In this document: piece by piece, positions 9,073 to 15,998 of the stretch
How positions within the stretch are numbered: the stretch's first letter is position 1
How the letters are laid out: every line of letters starts with the position of its first letter
Assembly: GCA_028712505.1 (NCBI GenBank)
Contig: JAQTQC010000010.1
Location: 1 to 38,008 of the forward strand
Direction of reading: 5' to 3'
Length of the DNA: 38,008 bases
From: Candidatus Omnitrophota bacterium
GTDB lineage: Bacteria; Omnitrophota; Gorgyraeia; Gygaellales; Profunditerraquicolaceae
Notes under the pieces: model-generated
Told to the model about the DNA's origin: nothing
Database searches by the model: none
The model's input: the letters and a program-made list of their open reading frames with translations, nothing else
Translations under genes and position numbers: made by a program

Positions 9073-9795
9073 TCACATTCTGAACTTTTCCCCCAAATAA
9101 ACCTCGCGCGCGCGGGGATGATTAATCAACTCATGCGCCGAACCCGATATAAGGATAGCCCCGTCAGCAATCAGATATGCCCGGTCAGTTATAGCTAAAG
9201 TCTCCCGGACATTATGGTCGGTTAATAAAATACCCAGCCCCTTAGCTTTTAACTCTTTGATGATCTCCTGGGCTTCATTGACCACTATAGGGTCGATCCC
9301 GGAAAAAGGCTCATCTAAAAGTATAAAAGACGGGTTGGTTACTAAAGCCCGGGTAATTTCAAGCCTGCGCCTTTCCCCTCCGCTCAAAGTATAGGCCTTA
9401 TTTTTTGCTAAATGCGCGATATTTAACTCCTCAAGCAACGAAGCCAGCCTGCGTTTTCTCTGCGACCGGTTTAAAGGCAAAGTCTCCAGGATCGCGTTTA
9501 TATTATCCTCTACCGTCAACTTACGGAATATCGAAGCCTCTTGCGAAAGATAACCTATGCCAAAACGCGCCCGTTCATGGATAGGCAAGTTAGTAATTTC
9601 ATGATTGTCGAAAACGATTGTACCGCTATTGGGAGGCACAATACCGACGATCATATAAAAAGTCGTGGTCTTTCCCGCCCCATTCGGCCCAAGCAAACCG
9701 ACAATCTCACCACGCTTAACCGTAATGTCTACACCATTGACAACATTACGGCCGTCGTATGATTTTGCCAAACCTTTAGTTTCTAAAAGCTGCAT
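9073..9795 (-). CDS. lptB: LPS export ABC transporter ATP-binding protein
   Basis: LptB is the cytoplasmic ATPase that drives LPS extraction from the inner membrane with LptF and LptG and its delivery to the periplasmic bridge. The 240 residues carry Walker A GPNGAGKTT, Q-loop context GYLSQEASIF, signature LSGGERRRLEI, Walker B FILLDEPFSGIDP and the switch His in LLTDHNVRET. The SQEASIFRKLTVEDN stretch is typical of LptB rather than of branched-chain amino-acid ATPases. It overlaps the preceding lptA/lptC-like gene by 20 bases and closes the Kdo/Lpt operon. LptF/LptG genes are not in the window. Confidence 0.96.
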   Translation of the reverse strand: MQLLETKGLAKSYDGRNVVNGVDITVKRGEIVGLLGPNGAGKTTTFYMIVGIVPPNSGTIVFDNHEITNLPIHERARFGIGYLSQEASIFRKLTVEDNINAILETLPLNRSQRKRRLASLLEELNIAHLAKNKAYTLSGGERRRLEITRALVTNPSFILLDEPFSGIDPIVVNEAQEIIKELKAKGLGILLTDHNVRETLAITDRAYLIADGAILISGSAHELINHPRAREVYLGEKFRM

Positions 9796-10672
9796 TCAAA
9801 TTCTCCGTCTGGTAGATCTCTATATGGGGCCTGCCGGTCAGGACTATCCTCTTATCCAAAGCAGTATAAATAGCTTCCTGGCTATAAGAAGTATTTTCGC
9901 CGCGCAATATACGCACATTCCCCTGGGCAATAATTTTATTGATCGAACTGGACATCACTACCGCCCCCTCATCCTTATTGGCCGCTTCCTGCTTCGGAAC
10001 AAAATACACATACATCTTATCGCTATAGATGGTTGTATCCGGAGTTTCTACTTTAACATTATTATTGAATACGGCAATATTTTTTTCGTAATCCACCTCC
10101 AGCGGGCCATCGCAAATAATGGTAATCTTTTCCTTTTTTCCTTTTTGCTTGTCCTTTGGGTCGATATCCAAACGCACATTCTTTTCCAATGCCATTTGCT
10201 TAAGCGCTGTCTGGCCCTTGGCCCCTTCCCCGGTGAGGCTCATATCTTCCCGCTGTACACTTACTTTATCCAGGGTACTGACTATCTGCTGCTTACGGTC
10301 CCAATCCAGAGAATCGGTAGTCATCTTTGCTCCACTGGAAGTGGTAATCACCACATTATCCTCTAAATGCACAACCCCGCTATCCTTATTAAAATCGCCT
10401 TTATCAGCGGTCAGCTTAATGCTGTCTTTATCCGCGTAATGGTTGCCCACTACTTCTTTAAGCTTCACCACCTCATTGTATATATCCGCTGACTTTCCGG
10501 CCAGGTCCCAGGCTTTTTTCCCTTTTTCGCCGTAGCCGGAAAGAGAGAAATCCCCTATCTGCTGATCAGAATCTTTAGCCTCAGCTGCTGTTTTAGCGGT
10601 TTCGGCTGCGAAAGATTTACCGGAAAGGAATATAAATGCCAGGATTAAAAAAACAAATTTCTTAAGCTCCAT
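9776..10672 (-). CDS. lptA: LptC-LptA-like periplasmic LPS transport protein
   Basis: A 298-residue exported protein. The N-terminal segment (FVFLILAFIFLSGKSFA, to about residue 22) is a signal peptide or membrane anchor. Residues about 90-175 (KLTADKGDFNKDSG to ALEKNVRLDI) resemble the beta-jellyroll half of LptC. Residues about 185-290 (VDYEKNIAVFNNNVKVE, IIAQGNVRILRGENTSYS, RIVLTGRPHIEIY) are a typical OstA/LptA domain. It may therefore combine LptC and LptA roles in the periplasmic bridge that receives LPS from LptBFG. The two-domain reading is from sequence pattern only; two tandem OstA domains would be an alternative. It overlaps kdsC by 11 bases and lptB by 20. Confidence 0.85.
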   Translation of the reverse strand: MELKKFVFLILAFIFLSGKSFAAETAKTAAEAKDSDQQIGDFSLSGYGEKGKKAWDLAGKSADIYNEVVKLKEVVGNHYADKDSIKLTADKGDFNKDSGVVHLEDNVVITTSSGAKMTTDSLDWDRKQQIVSTLDKVSVQREDMSLTGEGAKGQTALKQMALEKNVRLDIDPKDKQKGKKEKITIICDGPLEVDYEKNIAVFNNNVKVETPDTTIYSDKMYVYFVPKQEAANKDEGAVVMSSSINKIIAQGNVRILRGENTSYSQEAIYTALDKRIVLTGRPHIEIYQTENLNAAFRN

Positions 10673-11204
10673 AGAATTTTAATATATTCTTCCATTTGCC
10701 CTGCGTCTTAAGGATCAACTCAGCAACTTCCCTGACAGCCCCGCGGCCACCCATACGCTTAGTTATATAAACTGCCGACTCTTTTATTTCCCCGGAGGCA
10801 TTTTCTACGGCTATCGGCAGGCCAACTTTGCGCATAAGCGAAAGGTCCACCAGATCATCTGCCACAAAACAAATCTCCTCCGCGGAAACTTTATATTTGC
10901 TGGTAATCTTATCCAGGACTGCGGTTTTAGGGAAGACATCACCAAAAACTTCTGCTACCCGCATATCTTTGGCGCGCGGAAGGATAGCTTTAGAGCTTTT
11001 AGCTGTGACCAGAATAGTGGGGATCCCGGCCCTGCCTAAAACATAAACCCCCAAACCATCATGCACATCAAAAAATTTAAGCTCACCGCCCTCTGAATTA
11101 TAAACTATCCTTCCGTCAGTCAAAACTCCGTCCACATCCAACAGAACCAGTTTAACTTTACGCAGGCGTTTATATAACTGTTCCTTGGTTATCTTCTTAA
11201 TCAT
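10662..11204 (-). CDS. kdsC: 3-deoxy-D-manno-octulosonate 8-phosphate phosphatase
   Basis: KdsC, a HAD-superfamily phosphatase, hydrolyses Kdo-8-phosphate to Kdo. The protein has the HAD nucleophile motif LLDVDGVLTDG, the Thr/Ser motif ILVTAKSS, the Lys in FPKTAVL and the acidic motif FVADDLVDLSLM. It lacks a large cap domain, as expected for this tetrameric family of about 170-190 residues. An upstream in-frame ATG at 11240 would overlap kdsD by 35 bases. The ATG at 11204 lies one base after the kdsD stop and gives a family-like N-terminus (180 residues), so it is chosen. It lies within the Kdo operon. Confidence 0.95.
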   Translation of the reverse strand: MIKKITKEQLYKRLRKVKLVLLDVDGVLTDGRIVYNSEGGELKFFDVHDGLGVYVLGRAGIPTILVTAKSSKAILPRAKDMRVAEVFGDVFPKTAVLDKITSKYKVSAEEICFVADDLVDLSLMRKVGLPIAVENASGEIKESAVYITKRMGGRGAVREVAELILKTQGKWKNILKFYGA

Positions 11205-11205
11205 G

Positions 11206-12174
11206 TTAAACCAATCCTGCCTTAAGCAGGTCCTGGACATCCAACAAGCCTACCGGCCGCATAAACTTATCTACAACCGGAACTTCATCAATTTTCTTAG
11301 CCTGCAATATACGCATCGCCTCTGCAGCCAGCATATCTTTACTTACTACCGTCGGATTCTTAGTCATCACCTCTTTGATCGGACGCGTCGCCAGATTTTT
11401 ATCCGTTTCCAGATGACGGCGCAAATCTCCATCAGTAAAAATACCTTTTAATTTACCCTGCTTATCTACGACTGTAGCTGAGCCCGCCCTTGCCCGGGTA
11501 ATCGCGCATAGAACCTGCGAGACCTTCTTATCCTCGCCTACTACGGCATTGGACTGCGCCCGGCGCATAAGGTCTTCAACTCTTAAAAGCAGTCTCCTGC
11601 CTAAAGCCCCTCCGGGATGAAAAAAAGCAAAATCTTTTTCTTTGAAACCTTTTAACTCCAGCAAACACACCGCCAAAGCATCCGCCATAGCCAGAGTCGC
11701 GGTAGTTGAAGCTGTAGGAGCCAGGCCCAAGGGGCAAGCCTCTTTCTTAACCGACACATCCAAAACTACATCACTGTATTTAGCAAGCACGGATTTTAAA
11801 TTCCCGGTAAGCGATATAATCGGAGAACCTATTTTTTTGAGTATCGGCAGGAGTTGTTTCATCTCCTCAGTAGAGCCACTGTTAGAAAGGATAACCACGA
11901 CATCATCAGCAGTTACTTTACCCAGATCGCCGTGAATGGCCTCTGCGGTATGCAAAAATAAGCTCGGGGTACCGGTAGAGGCAAGCGTCGCGGAAAGTTT
12001 TTGCGCGATAATTCCTGTCTTACCCATGCCGCTGACTACAACCCTTCCTTTATTCTTAAGGATCAATTCAACCGCCTGGACAAATCCATTATTCAAGCGG
12101 CTTTTTAACAACTTTACCGCTTCCGCCTCGATATCCAGGACCTCTTTTGCCCGCTTAATCACATTTATTCTCAT
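11206..12174 (-). CDS. kdsD: D-arabinose 5-phosphate isomerase
   Basis: This enzyme interconverts ribulose 5-phosphate and arabinose 5-phosphate, the first step of Kdo synthesis. It has a SIS sugar-isomerase domain (about 35-180; GRVVVSGMGKTG, HTAEAIHGDLG, LSNSGSTEE, SLTGN), the characteristic HPGGALGRRLL linker, and two CBS domains (about 205-322). The length of 322 residues matches KdsD/KpsF/GutQ. The operon with kdsA, kdsB and kdsC favours the LPS paralogue over capsule or glucitol forms. Its start overlaps the kdsA stop (ATGA). CBS domains may sense nucleotides or pathway intermediates, by family analogy. Confidence 0.97.
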   Translation of the reverse strand: MRINVIKRAKEVLDIEAEAVKLLKSRLNNGFVQAVELILKNKGRVVVSGMGKTGIIAQKLSATLASTGTPSLFLHTAEAIHGDLGKVTADDVVVILSNSGSTEEMKQLLPILKKIGSPIISLTGNLKSVLAKYSDVVLDVSVKKEACPLGLAPTASTTATLAMADALAVCLLELKGFKEKDFAFFHPGGALGRRLLLRVEDLMRRAQSNAVVGEDKKVSQVLCAITRARAGSATVVDKQGKLKGIFTDGDLRRHLETDKNLATRPIKEVMTKNPTVVSKDMLAAEAMRILQAKKIDEVPVVDKFMRPVGLLDVQDLLKAGLV

Positions 12175-12983
12175 AATACACTCTCGATCTTCTTAACTTG
12201 TTTTAACAGGTTTTCTAATTCTTTAAAATTGATCATATTCGGCCCATCACAAGGCGCGTTCTTTGGATCAATGTGTACTTCCAAAAATAGGCCGTCGCAG
12301 CCAAAAGCTACGGCTGCCCGGGAAAGTCCGGCGACAAATTCACTCTGGCCTCCGGAACAAGCGCCTTTACCTCCGGGAAGCTGAACACTATGCGTAGCAT
12401 CATAAATTACCGGATAACCAAACCCGCGCATAATCGAAATGGCCCGGTAATCCGTAACCAAGTTATTATAACCAAAACTTACCCCTCTTTCCGTAAGCAA
12501 GATATTTTTATTTCCGACGGATTCAACCTTTTTGATTATCGGCAAGATATCCCAGGGGGCGAGAAATTGACCTTTCTTGATGTTCACTACTTTGCCGGTC
12601 TTTGCCGCAGCCAACACAATATCTGTCTGACGGCAGAGGAATGCCGGGATCTGAATAATATCCAGGACTTTGGCTGCCTCAGCCATATCTTTTGCACAAT
12701 GTACATCGCTAAGGACAGGAACCTTAAGTTGTTGTTTTACTTTCTTTAAAATAGACAGCCCCTTACTTAGTCCCGGACCGCGGTAAGAATCCACGGAAAG
12801 ACGGTTGGCCTTATCAAAGCTGGACTTGAATATAAAAGGTACTTTACACAATGAAGCGATAGACTTAATCCTCCTGGCCGCCTCAAGACAGGAGCTTTCT
12901 GACTCAATAACACAGGGCCCGGCAATAAGCACGAGCGGAAATCTATCACCAAATTTTATATTTCCGACATTAACCTGGCGCAT
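12171..12983 (-). CDS. kdsA: 2-dehydro-3-deoxyphosphooctonate aldolase (Kdo8P synthase)
   Basis: KdsA condenses arabinose 5-phosphate and phosphoenolpyruvate into Kdo-8-phosphate. The 270 residues include IAGPCVIES, FKSSFDKANR, IPAFLCRQTD, KKGQFLAPWD, LTERGVSFGYNNL and YDATHSVQLPGG. The Cys in IAGPC together with the His in DATHS, Glu in LEVH and Asp in CDGPN are the four ligands of the metal-dependent class (as in Aquifex). The metal-independent E. coli-type enzyme has Asn instead of Cys. So this should be a metal-dependent enzyme. Its ATG lies one base before the kdsB stop and it overlaps kdsD by four bases. Confidence 0.98.
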   Translation of the reverse strand: MRQVNVGNIKFGDRFPLVLIAGPCVIESESSCLEAARRIKSIASLCKVPFIFKSSFDKANRLSVDSYRGPGLSKGLSILKKVKQQLKVPVLSDVHCAKDMAEAAKVLDIIQIPAFLCRQTDIVLAAAKTGKVVNIKKGQFLAPWDILPIIKKVESVGNKNILLTERGVSFGYNNLVTDYRAISIMRGFGYPVIYDATHSVQLPGGKGACSGGQSEFVAGLSRAAVAFGCDGLFLEVHIDPKNAPCDGPNMINFKELENLLKQVKKIESVL

Positions 12984-13724
12984 TTAATTTATCCCCTTCT
13001 GCAATAAAACTTTAAGCCTCTCCAGATCTTCAGGAGTATCCACGCTTATAGTGTCAAATTTAGTTTCAATCACTTTAATCTTAAACCCCTCGGCTAAAAC
13101 ACGCAATTGCTCCAGCTTCTCTGTCCTCTCAAGGTTAGAAACAGGAAGGTTCTTATAAGTAAAAAGAAAATCTTTTGTGTAACCGTACAGGCCGATATGT
13201 TTATAATAAACCGCCTCTTTGATTTCGGCGTTAGGCGCTAAATAAGGAATAGGCGCGCGCGAAAAATACAAAGCGAGATTATTCTTCCCCACCACCACCT
13301 TTACCACATGCGGATCGGCGATCTCAGCCGGATCTTCAATTTTCTTCATAATTGTCGCCATGCTCAGGGAACTATCCCCTAATAAAGCGCGGGCAACACT
13401 ATCAATCATCATCGGATTGACCAAAGGCTCATCTCCCTGGATATTGATAACCACTTTCACATCCAAAGGATTGACCACCTCACTGATCCTGTCAGTACCA
13501 CAAGTATGCTCTTTAGAAGTCATCACTGTCTTGGCCCCGAATTCAGTTGCGGCCTTCTGGATTATTTCATCGTCACAAGCAATAATCAAATCATCCAGTA
13601 TCCGGCTTGCTTTAGCCCTTTCCCAAACATGCTGGAGCATAGGCTTGCCCATAATATCCGCCAGGACCTTGCCCTTAAACCTGGTAGACGAATACCTGGC
13701 AGGAATAACTCCGATCACATCCAT
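12984..13724 (-). CDS. kdsB: 3-deoxy-manno-octulosonate cytidylyltransferase
   Basis: KdsB activates Kdo with CTP to CMP-Kdo, the donor used by WaaA. The N-terminus VIGVIPARYSSTRFKGKVL contains the nucleotide-binding loop with its conserved Arg residues. The further motifs GKPMLQHVWERA, VVINIQGDEPLVNP, YFSRAPIPY and KHIGLYGYTKDFL are standard. The length of 246 residues is normal and the gene is complete. It starts two bases after the hldE-type kinase stop and abuts kdsA, in an operon holding all Kdo synthesis and activation steps. Confidence 0.98.
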   Translation of the reverse strand: MDVIGVIPARYSSTRFKGKVLADIMGKPMLQHVWERAKASRILDDLIIACDDEIIQKAATEFGAKTVMTSKEHTCGTDRISEVVNPLDVKVVINIQGDEPLVNPMMIDSVARALLGDSSLSMATIMKKIEDPAEIADPHVVKVVVGKNNLALYFSRAPIPYLAPNAEIKEAVYYKHIGLYGYTKDFLFTYKNLPVSNLERTEKLEQLRVLAEGFKIKVIETKFDTISVDTPEDLERLKVLLQKGIN

Positions 13725-13725
13725 T

Positions 13726-14742
13726 TTATCTAATCCTCTTCAAAAGTTCGGCGCAATTTGTTACCGCAGTCCCCAGCTTCCCTACAACGATACCGGCGGC
13801 AAAATTAGCAATATGTGCCGCCTCCAGTTTCGAAGCACCCGCGCAAAGAGCCAGGGTAAAACTGCTAATCACCGTATCCCCTGCCCCGGATACATCAAAA
13901 ACCTCCTGGGCCTGAGTCGGGATACGTTTATTATTGCCTTTTTCAAAAAGCCACATCCCACCTTCGCCAAGCGTAATCAAAAGACTCTCCAGCTGCAGAT
14001 ACTCCAATATCTTCTCTCCTGCATTCTTGATGTCGTCATCCGTAAACAGGGTTTCCTTATAAACCTTAAACAAGTTTCCCCTATCATTCATTTTAAGATA
14101 CCGGATAGCATTCTGAGCCTCTTTACGGTTAGGGGTAATACAAGTAGCGTGCTTATAACAATCAAAGTTATTCTCTTTCGGGTCAACAGTGACTATTTTC
14201 TTAAAGCACTGGGCATTCTTGATGATATCCGCTGTTAATTCACGGTCCAAGAGCCCCTTACCATAATCTTCTATGATCACAGCATCGAACTTTTTTATAT
14301 TATCGCCTAGATATTTAAAAAGTTTATTTTTTACATTTTGAGAGATACTATGCACATCTTCCCAATCGACCCTGACCACCTGCTGATGGCCCGCGATAAT
14401 CCTAGTCTTGAGGGTTGTCTTTCTCCCCTCTTCAAAAAATACGCCTTTGGTATCAATCCCCAGTTTTTTAGCCTGATGTTGGAACATTTCCGTAGCGGGG
14501 TCCTGTCTATCTCCCAATATCCCGCACAGACTTACCTTTGCACCCAAGGCACTGATATTATTGGCAACATTAGCTGCGCCTCCCGGAACATAATTTCTTT
14601 TGTTGGCACAAACCACCGGTACAGGAGCTTCGGGAGAAATCCTCTCAACATCCCCCCAGATATACTGGTCAAGAATCAAGTCCCCGACAACCAAGACCTT
14701 TGCTTTATTAAATTTCCCGATTATCTTTCTTAAGTCCTTCAT
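13726..14742 (-). CDS. hldE: D-glycero-beta-D-manno-heptose-7-phosphate kinase (RfaE domain I type)
   Basis: A PfkB-family sugar kinase of 338 residues. It matches the kinase half of HldE: VLVVGDLILDQYIWGDVERISPEAPVP, VPGGAANVANNISALGA, a central VTVDPKENNF and the catalytic DVSGAGDTVIS near the C-terminus. The product would be heptose-1,7-bisphosphate for the inner core. The nucleotidyltransferase half of bifunctional HldE is absent, so this is a monofunctional kinase (HldA/RfaE1-like). gmhA, gmhB and hldD are not in the window. It overlaps the preceding deoxyhypusine-synthase-like gene by ATGA. Confidence 0.9.
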   Translation of the reverse strand: MKDLRKIIGKFNKAKVLVVGDLILDQYIWGDVERISPEAPVPVVCANKRNYVPGGAANVANNISALGAKVSLCGILGDRQDPATEMFQHQAKKLGIDTKGVFFEEGRKTTLKTRIIAGHQQVVRVDWEDVHSISQNVKNKLFKYLGDNIKKFDAVIIEDYGKGLLDRELTADIIKNAQCFKKIVTVDPKENNFDCYKHATCITPNRKEAQNAIRYLKMNDRGNLFKVYKETLFTDDDIKNAGEKILEYLQLESLLITLGEGGMWLFEKGNNKRIPTQAQEVFDVSGAGDTVISSFTLALCAGASKLEAAHIANFAAGIVVGKLGTAVTNCAELLKRIR

Positions 14743-15671
14743 ATCTTTTCAATCACCGCCTGGGCCAAAAGCGGAAGCATTATTTCATGGTGACCGATAA
14801 TATAATACCCCTTACCTCCGGAATTCGTCGGACGGGCCACTACATTCTGCGCCGGACGATACTGATAGATCATATCAAAATTGGCAGTAGTAAAATCTTT
14901 GACTTTATTTCCGAGGTTACGCGTCAAGTTAAGCGCCTTCAAAAATACCTCAGGCAAAAGTACAGCTGAACCAAAATTCAAGACCACGCCTCCCTGATTC
15001 AACAAACAGATGTTCTCAACCAGCGCATGGAAATCACGCAAGGAACCTTCCGCGGTCGATCCCGCATCAAAAGAAGGGTGCTGATGTATGATATCCGTAC
15101 CGATCCCCACAAAAACGCATACCGGCACCTTGTATTTATAAGCATTGTAGAGCAGGCTTAAATCTTTATTCGGCAGGTTCTTCTCGAAAATCATTTTCCC
15201 AACCGCGCCCCCCAAACCTAAACCCTCACCTATCCCCTCGGAAACCGCCTGGTTAATAAAATCAGCGGTTTCCTTTCCCATGCCAAAGCTTCCATTTTTA
15301 AGGTTTTCTGCCACATCCTCGGAAGTCTTTCCCTGAAAGGCAATTTCAAAATCATGGATGATCCCGGCGCCATTAAGACAGATACAACTAATCACTTTTT
15401 TCTTGATTAACTCAATTAATATCGGATTAAGCCCGCATTTTATTACATGCGCGCCAGCCATAAAGATTACCGCTTTTTTCTTCTTGCGGGCTGCGGCAAT
15501 GTCCAAAGCAACCTGCCGCAAGTCTTTGGCCTTTAGAATATCAGGCAAAGAACTTAAAAAACTATTAAAACTCTTAAGCTTAGCCGGGGCAAGCGCAAAA
15601 TCCCCCTTATTTACCTTACTAAAGCGGGTTTTAATGGAATATCTTTTCACTTTCTTTAAGTTAATCGTCAT
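14739..15671 (-). CDS. Deoxyhypusine synthase-like protein of unknown function
   Basis: A 310-residue cytosolic protein without signal peptide or membrane segments. The motif order resembles the NAD-binding deoxyhypusine synthase fold: GAHVIKCGL, LNGAGIIHDFEIA, GIGTDIIHQHPS, GVVLNFGSAVLLPEVFLKA and a C-terminal SGGKGYYIIGHHE. Bacteria lack eIF5A, so the substrate must differ; related bacterial enzymes act on polyamines or are uncharacterised. Its place as first gene of the Kdo/heptose/Lpt operon, overlapping the heptose kinase by four bases, suggests a link to envelope sugars, which is only inference. Start: AAGGA five bases before the ATG, with a promoter about 60 bases upstream. Confidence 0.8.
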   Translation of the reverse strand: MTINLKKVKRYSIKTRFSKVNKGDFALAPAKLKSFNSFLSSLPDILKAKDLRQVALDIAAARKKKKAVIFMAGAHVIKCGLNPILIELIKKKVISCICLNGAGIIHDFEIAFQGKTSEDVAENLKNGSFGMGKETADFINQAVSEGIGEGLGLGGAVGKMIFEKNLPNKDLSLLYNAYKYKVPVCVFVGIGTDIIHQHPSFDAGSTAEGSLRDFHALVENICLLNQGGVVLNFGSAVLLPEVFLKALNLTRNLGNKVKDFTTANFDMIYQYRPAQNVVARPTNSGGKGYYIIGHHEIMLPLLAQAVIEKI

Positions 15672-15695
15672 TGGAATCCTTCGCTTTGCTCAGGA

Positions 15696-15731
15696 CATTA
15701 AGCTTTAATCCTTAACCCCAAAAGCTTAATG
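15696..15731. promoter_or_regulatory. Inverted repeat overlapping the predicted transcription start
   Basis: CATTAAGCTTT (15696-15706) and AAAGCTTAATG (15721-15731) are perfect 11-bp inverted arms around a 14-nt loop. The repeat directly abuts the predicted -10 box and spans the expected start of transcription of the Kdo/Lpt operon. It could be an operator for a dimeric regulator or a leader hairpin; nothing identifies the regulator. Confidence 0.45.
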
Positions 15732-15759
15732 ATTTTATCACAATTCGACACTAAATCAA
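15732..15759 (-). promoter_or_regulatory. Sigma-70-type promoter of the Kdo/heptose/Lpt operon
   Basis: On the minus strand, TTGATT (15754-15759) and TAAAAT (15732-15737) are separated by 16 bases, with a TGA directly before the -10 box (extended -10 form). It lies about 60 bases upstream of the ATG of the first gene in an otherwise AT-rich gap. This is a consensus match only. Confidence 0.5.
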
Positions 15760-15828
15760 ACATAAATATTTCACTCTTAAAGTATTGTTCACCTGCAAAT
15801 TAACCTGTTAAATTTCAGAGTACATCTT

Positions 15829-15992
15829 TAGCGGATGGCTTGGCTTGTTTCTAAGCAGGGCGTTTACAGGCCGAGCGGGCATGGTTGCCCAGCTAAATAC
15901 GAAGCCCGGCAGAGCGAGGCCGAAACCCGAGCAAAGTTTGTCACACGGGGCAAACGAGCGCCCCTGCGGGAAACAAGACAAGGCAGGCGCGT
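15829..15992 (-). repeat. Dispersed structured repeat, copy A
   Basis: A G+C-rich palindromic element of about 164 bp in AT-richer surroundings. Its ends pair: CTTGTTTC (15844-15851) with GAAACAAG (15970-15977), then GCAGGGCG with CGCCCCTGC (one bulged C). Read on the minus strand it aligns with copy B (34195-34337, plus strand). Both begin ACGCG(C/T)CTG, share CGCAGGG.CGCTCG (with a short difference), TAGC.GG..AACC.TGCCCGCTC, and end CGCCCTGCT.AGAA followed by CATCCGCTAA. No open reading frame fits it and no transposase is nearby. It is a small non-autonomous mobile element or an extragenic palindrome; I know no named family. Confidence 0.7.
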
Positions 15993-15998
15993 AAAAAT

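Larger units (their letters stand above)
15672..15998. other. 327-bp intergenic region: promoter, inverted repeat and structured repeat
   Basis: No gene is visible. From the operon side it holds an 11-bp perfect inverted repeat (15696-15731), a sigma-70-type promoter (15732-15759), about 70 bases of AT-rich sequence, and then a G+C-rich palindromic repeat element (15829-15992) that ends a few bases after the stop codon of the GT9-GT9 gene. I looked for tRNA, RNase P, SRP and tmRNA signatures here and found none. Confidence 0.7.

Noticed and set aside
9665-10366. Plus-strand open frame of 233 codons
   Set aside because: It lies antisense to lptB and the LptA-like gene and shows no domain; it is a shadow of the opposite strand.
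11205-11240. Earlier ATG for kdsC
   Set aside because: It overlaps kdsD by 35 bases and adds residues (MSRTCLRQDWFN) not expected in KdsC; the ATG one base after the kdsD stop is better.
13360-14238. Plus-strand open frame of 292 codons
   Set aside because: It lies antisense to kdsB and the heptose kinase, both clear genes; the translation has no recognisable motif.
15829-15992. RNase P RNA, 6S RNA, SRP RNA or tmRNA
   Set aside because: The long fold suggested these, but none of their conserved blocks is present, and a homologous copy with a different interior length exists at 34195-34337.
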